Source: an uncultured Oscillospiraceae bacterium
GTDB taxonomy: Bacteria > Bacillota > Clostridia > Oscillospirales > Acutalibacteraceae
DNA: 6,485 nucleotides
Direction: 5' to 3'
NCBI GenBank assembly: GCA_900555545.1
Contig: USLQ01000065.1
Location: 1-6,485, forward strand
In this document: positions 5,768-6,485 of the stretch, one piece after another
How the letters are laid out: each line of letters begins with the position of its first letter
Numbering within the stretch: position 1 is the first letter of the stretch
Translations under genes and position numbers: made by a program
The notes under the pieces: generated by a model
The model's database searches: none
Told to the model about the DNA's origin: nothing
Seen by the model: only the letters and a program-made list of their open reading frames with translations

Positions 5768-5771
5768 ACCC

Positions 5772-6236
5772 ATGCTCAATGAACAGGAAATGCGGATTCT
5801 CCTTTCCAGTGCGCTTTTCAAAAATGGCAATAGCGGCGCGATGATGGGCGAGCTTGGCCTGTGTAAGGTTCACAGATATCAGAAGGGCGCGTACATCTTC
5901 TCCCGCGAGGTGAATCCCCGGGCGCTGGGTGTCATTCTCAGCGGCACCGCACAGGTGGAAAAGGGAACACAGGACCATTTGATCGTGATGAGCCGCCTGA
6001 TCCAGGGGGATGTGTTCGGCGCTGTCTCCCTCTATGCCTCCAGTGAGCAGTACGTCACGGGGATCCGGGCGATCACGCCGGTGGCGGCTCTGTTGATCCC
6101 CAAGCGCGTGATGGACAAGCTGATCCGCACTTATCCGGAGATTGCGGTCAATTACCTGACCTATCTGAGTGAGCGCATCTATTTTCTCAACCGTCGGATC
6201 GACAGCTTTACCGGCGGCTGGCGGGGTACTTTCTGA
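5772..6236 (+). CDS. Crp/Fnr-family regulator, sensor-domain fragment (frameshifted, lacks DNA-binding domain)
   Basis: 154 residues containing the cyclic-nucleotide-binding-type beta-roll (about 25-110: YQKGAYIFSRE, LGVILSGTAQV, G79-D-V-F-G83) and the long dimerisation helix (about 111-145: RVMDKLIRTYPEIAVNYLTYLSERIYFLNRRI). The arginine-serine pair that contacts cAMP in Crp is absent (SEQYVTGIRA) and only one cysteine (C31) is present, so neither cAMP binding nor an Fnr-type iron-sulfur cluster is suggested; the effector is unknown. The protein stops abruptly at TGA 6234-6236 after SFTGGWRGTF, just where family members continue 'FTxGxAExRLA' into the helix-turn-helix. That missing domain is encoded immediately downstream in the -1 frame. 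As read, this product would dimerise but not bind DNA. It has a perfect promoter and a good ribosome-binding site at 5760-5767. Confidence 0.85.
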   Translation: MLNEQEMRILLSSALFKNGNSGAMMGELGLCKVHRYQKGAYIFSREVNPRALGVILSGTAQVEKGTQDHLIVMSRLIQGDVFGAVSLYASSEQYVTGIRAITPVAALLIPKRVMDKLIRTYPEIAVNYLTYLSERIYFLNRRIDSFTGGWRGTF

Positions 6237-6238
6237 TG
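6207..6238 (+). other. Frameshift junction in the Crp/Fnr regulator gene
   Basis: The frame encoding the sensor domain reads F-T-G-G-W-R-G-T-F-stop here, while the -1 frame reads R-R-L-A-G-Y-F-L-M-A-E from 6212. Joining them near 6212 gives '...SFT / RRLAGYFLMAE', close to the family pattern but missing about five residues (typically G/A-G/S-x-A-E). This fits a small deletion of 3n+1 bases. The stop and the next ATG overlap as TGATG. Confidence 0.75.
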
Positions 6239-6409
6239 GCGGAGACCGATACAAGCGGCGTTCCGGCGGCACATCTGGCCTCTGCGCTCGATATCGGACG
6301 GACCTCCCTCTATCGCGCCTTTGAGGAGCTGGAGCGGGCGGGAGCGATCCGACGGGAAGGTAAACTGATTACGGTCCTCTCACGGGAAAAATTGCAGCAG
6401 TATGTGTAA
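6236..6409 (+). CDS. Crp/Fnr-family regulator, helix-turn-helix fragment in the -1 frame
   Basis: 57 residues from ATG 6236, which overlaps the sensor fragment's TGA. It contains a complete winged helix-turn-helix: first helix PAAHLASAL (10-18), turn DIG, recognition helix RTSLYRAFEELERAG (22-36), then the wing AIRREGKLITVL. The 'LDIGRTSLYRAFEELExxGxIRREGK' pattern is typical of Crp/Fnr regulators in clostridia. Similarity to the family carries on upstream of this ATG in the same frame (RRLAGYFL, 6212-6235), so it most likely is the detached C-terminus of the preceding gene. Independent expression by termination-reinitiation is possible: a GGCGGGG stretch lies about 9 nt upstream. It would then be an unusually small DNA-binding protein without a dimerisation helix. 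Confidence 0.8.
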   Translation: MAETDTSGVPAAHLASALDIGRTSLYRAFEELERAGAIRREGKLITVLSREKLQQYV

Positions 6410-6414
6410 ATCCT

Positions 6415-6428
6415 GGCGGGGAACCGCC
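6415..6428 (+). other. Small intercistronic hairpin
   Basis: GGCGG and CCGCC arms close a GGAA loop of the stable GNRA type. It lies between the regulator remnant and the next gene. No T-run follows, so it is unlikely to be a terminator; it might stabilise RNA ends or be incidental. Confidence 0.35.
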
Positions 6429-6451
6429 TGAAGTATAGGAGTGCTTGAAAA

Positions 6452-6485
6452 ATGAAAAAAGTAAAAGCTTTATTGTCGGCAGCCA
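6452..6485 (+). CDS. Start of a probable exported protein or lipoprotein (runs off the window)
   Basis: Only 11 codons are visible, MKKVKALLSAA: a positively charged start followed by a hydrophobic stretch, the beginning of a Sec signal peptide. AGGAG at 6437-6441 precedes the ATG by 10 nt. It lies 42 bp after the regulator's helix-turn-helix stop without a terminator, so it is probably co-transcribed with or controlled by that regulator. A transporter substrate-binding lipoprotein would be a common arrangement, but the visible residues cannot show this. Confidence 0.6.
   Translation, partial: MKKVKALLSAA

Noticed and set aside
5739..5771. GTG (5739) or ATG (5748) as the start of the Crp/Fnr regulator
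   Set aside because: Both fall within about 12 nt of the predicted transcript start and lack a ribosome-binding site, whereas ATG 5772 has GGCGGTGA at good spacing.
5634..6272. Leftward 212-codon open frame opposite the regulator
   Set aside because: It lies antisense to a recognisable Crp/Fnr gene, crosses a perfect rightward promoter, and its translation resembles no protein family.
6415..6428. GGCGG/CCGCC hairpin as a terminator before the last gene
   Set aside because: Only 5 bp of stem and no T-run follow.
1..6485. CRISPR array, tRNA/rRNA genes, insertion sequences or phage genes
   Set aside because: I saw no regularly spaced repeats, cloverleaf sequences, transposase or phage motifs anywhere in the window.

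Overview
The window looks like chromosomal DNA of an anaerobic Gram-positive bacterium, most likely a clostridium-type Firmicute. The evidence is strong AAGGAG/GGAGGG ribosome-binding sites, a TTG start, textbook sigma-A type promoters, U-tailed hairpin terminators, a PflX-type radical SAM protein and a Crp/Fnr regulator of clostridial character. Base composition appears close to balanced by eye; I did not compute it. I see no tRNA or rRNA gene, CRISPR array, insertion sequence or phage gene. The only gaps between genes are about 110-205 bp long and all carry recognisable promoters or terminators, so there is no unexplained gene-free stretch above 300 bp.

Layout. Positions 1-4474 are all read leftward. 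From right to left they hold a metallophosphoesterase (4474-3101), whose stop codon overlaps the start of a PflX-like radical SAM gene (3101-2211). Next is a separately promoted PAQR/hemolysin III-type seven-helix membrane protein (2101-1415) with its own terminator. After that comes a two-gene unit with its own promoter: a monoacylglycerol-lipase-like serine hydrolase with a TTG start (1210-266), then a flavodoxin-like protein cut by the window edge (237-1). A divergent promoter region at about 4475-4656 separates this block from the rightward genes. Those are an HSL-type esterase (4657-5577) with a terminator, then a Crp/Fnr regulator driven by a perfect consensus promoter (from 5772), then the first 11 codons of a probable secreted or lipoprotein gene (6452 onward).

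How they may work together. Most units look like independent housekeeping or accessory genes. Coupling is clear for phosphoesterase plus radical SAM (TAATG) and likely for hydrolase plus flavodoxin (28-bp gap). The regulator probably controls or is co-transcribed with the exported protein gene to its right, which may be a transporter binding protein.

The most notable observation is that the Crp/Fnr regulator is broken. Its sensor domain ends at a TGA at 6234-6236, while its helix-turn-helix domain continues intact in the -1 frame to 6409. The family-like reading extends upstream of the ATG in the TGATG overlap, which points to a small deletion rather than a naturally split gene. I did not find a convincing wholly new system here. 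The other leads are altered active-site motifs in the phosphoesterase and the flavodoxin-like protein, and dyad sequences at three promoters.
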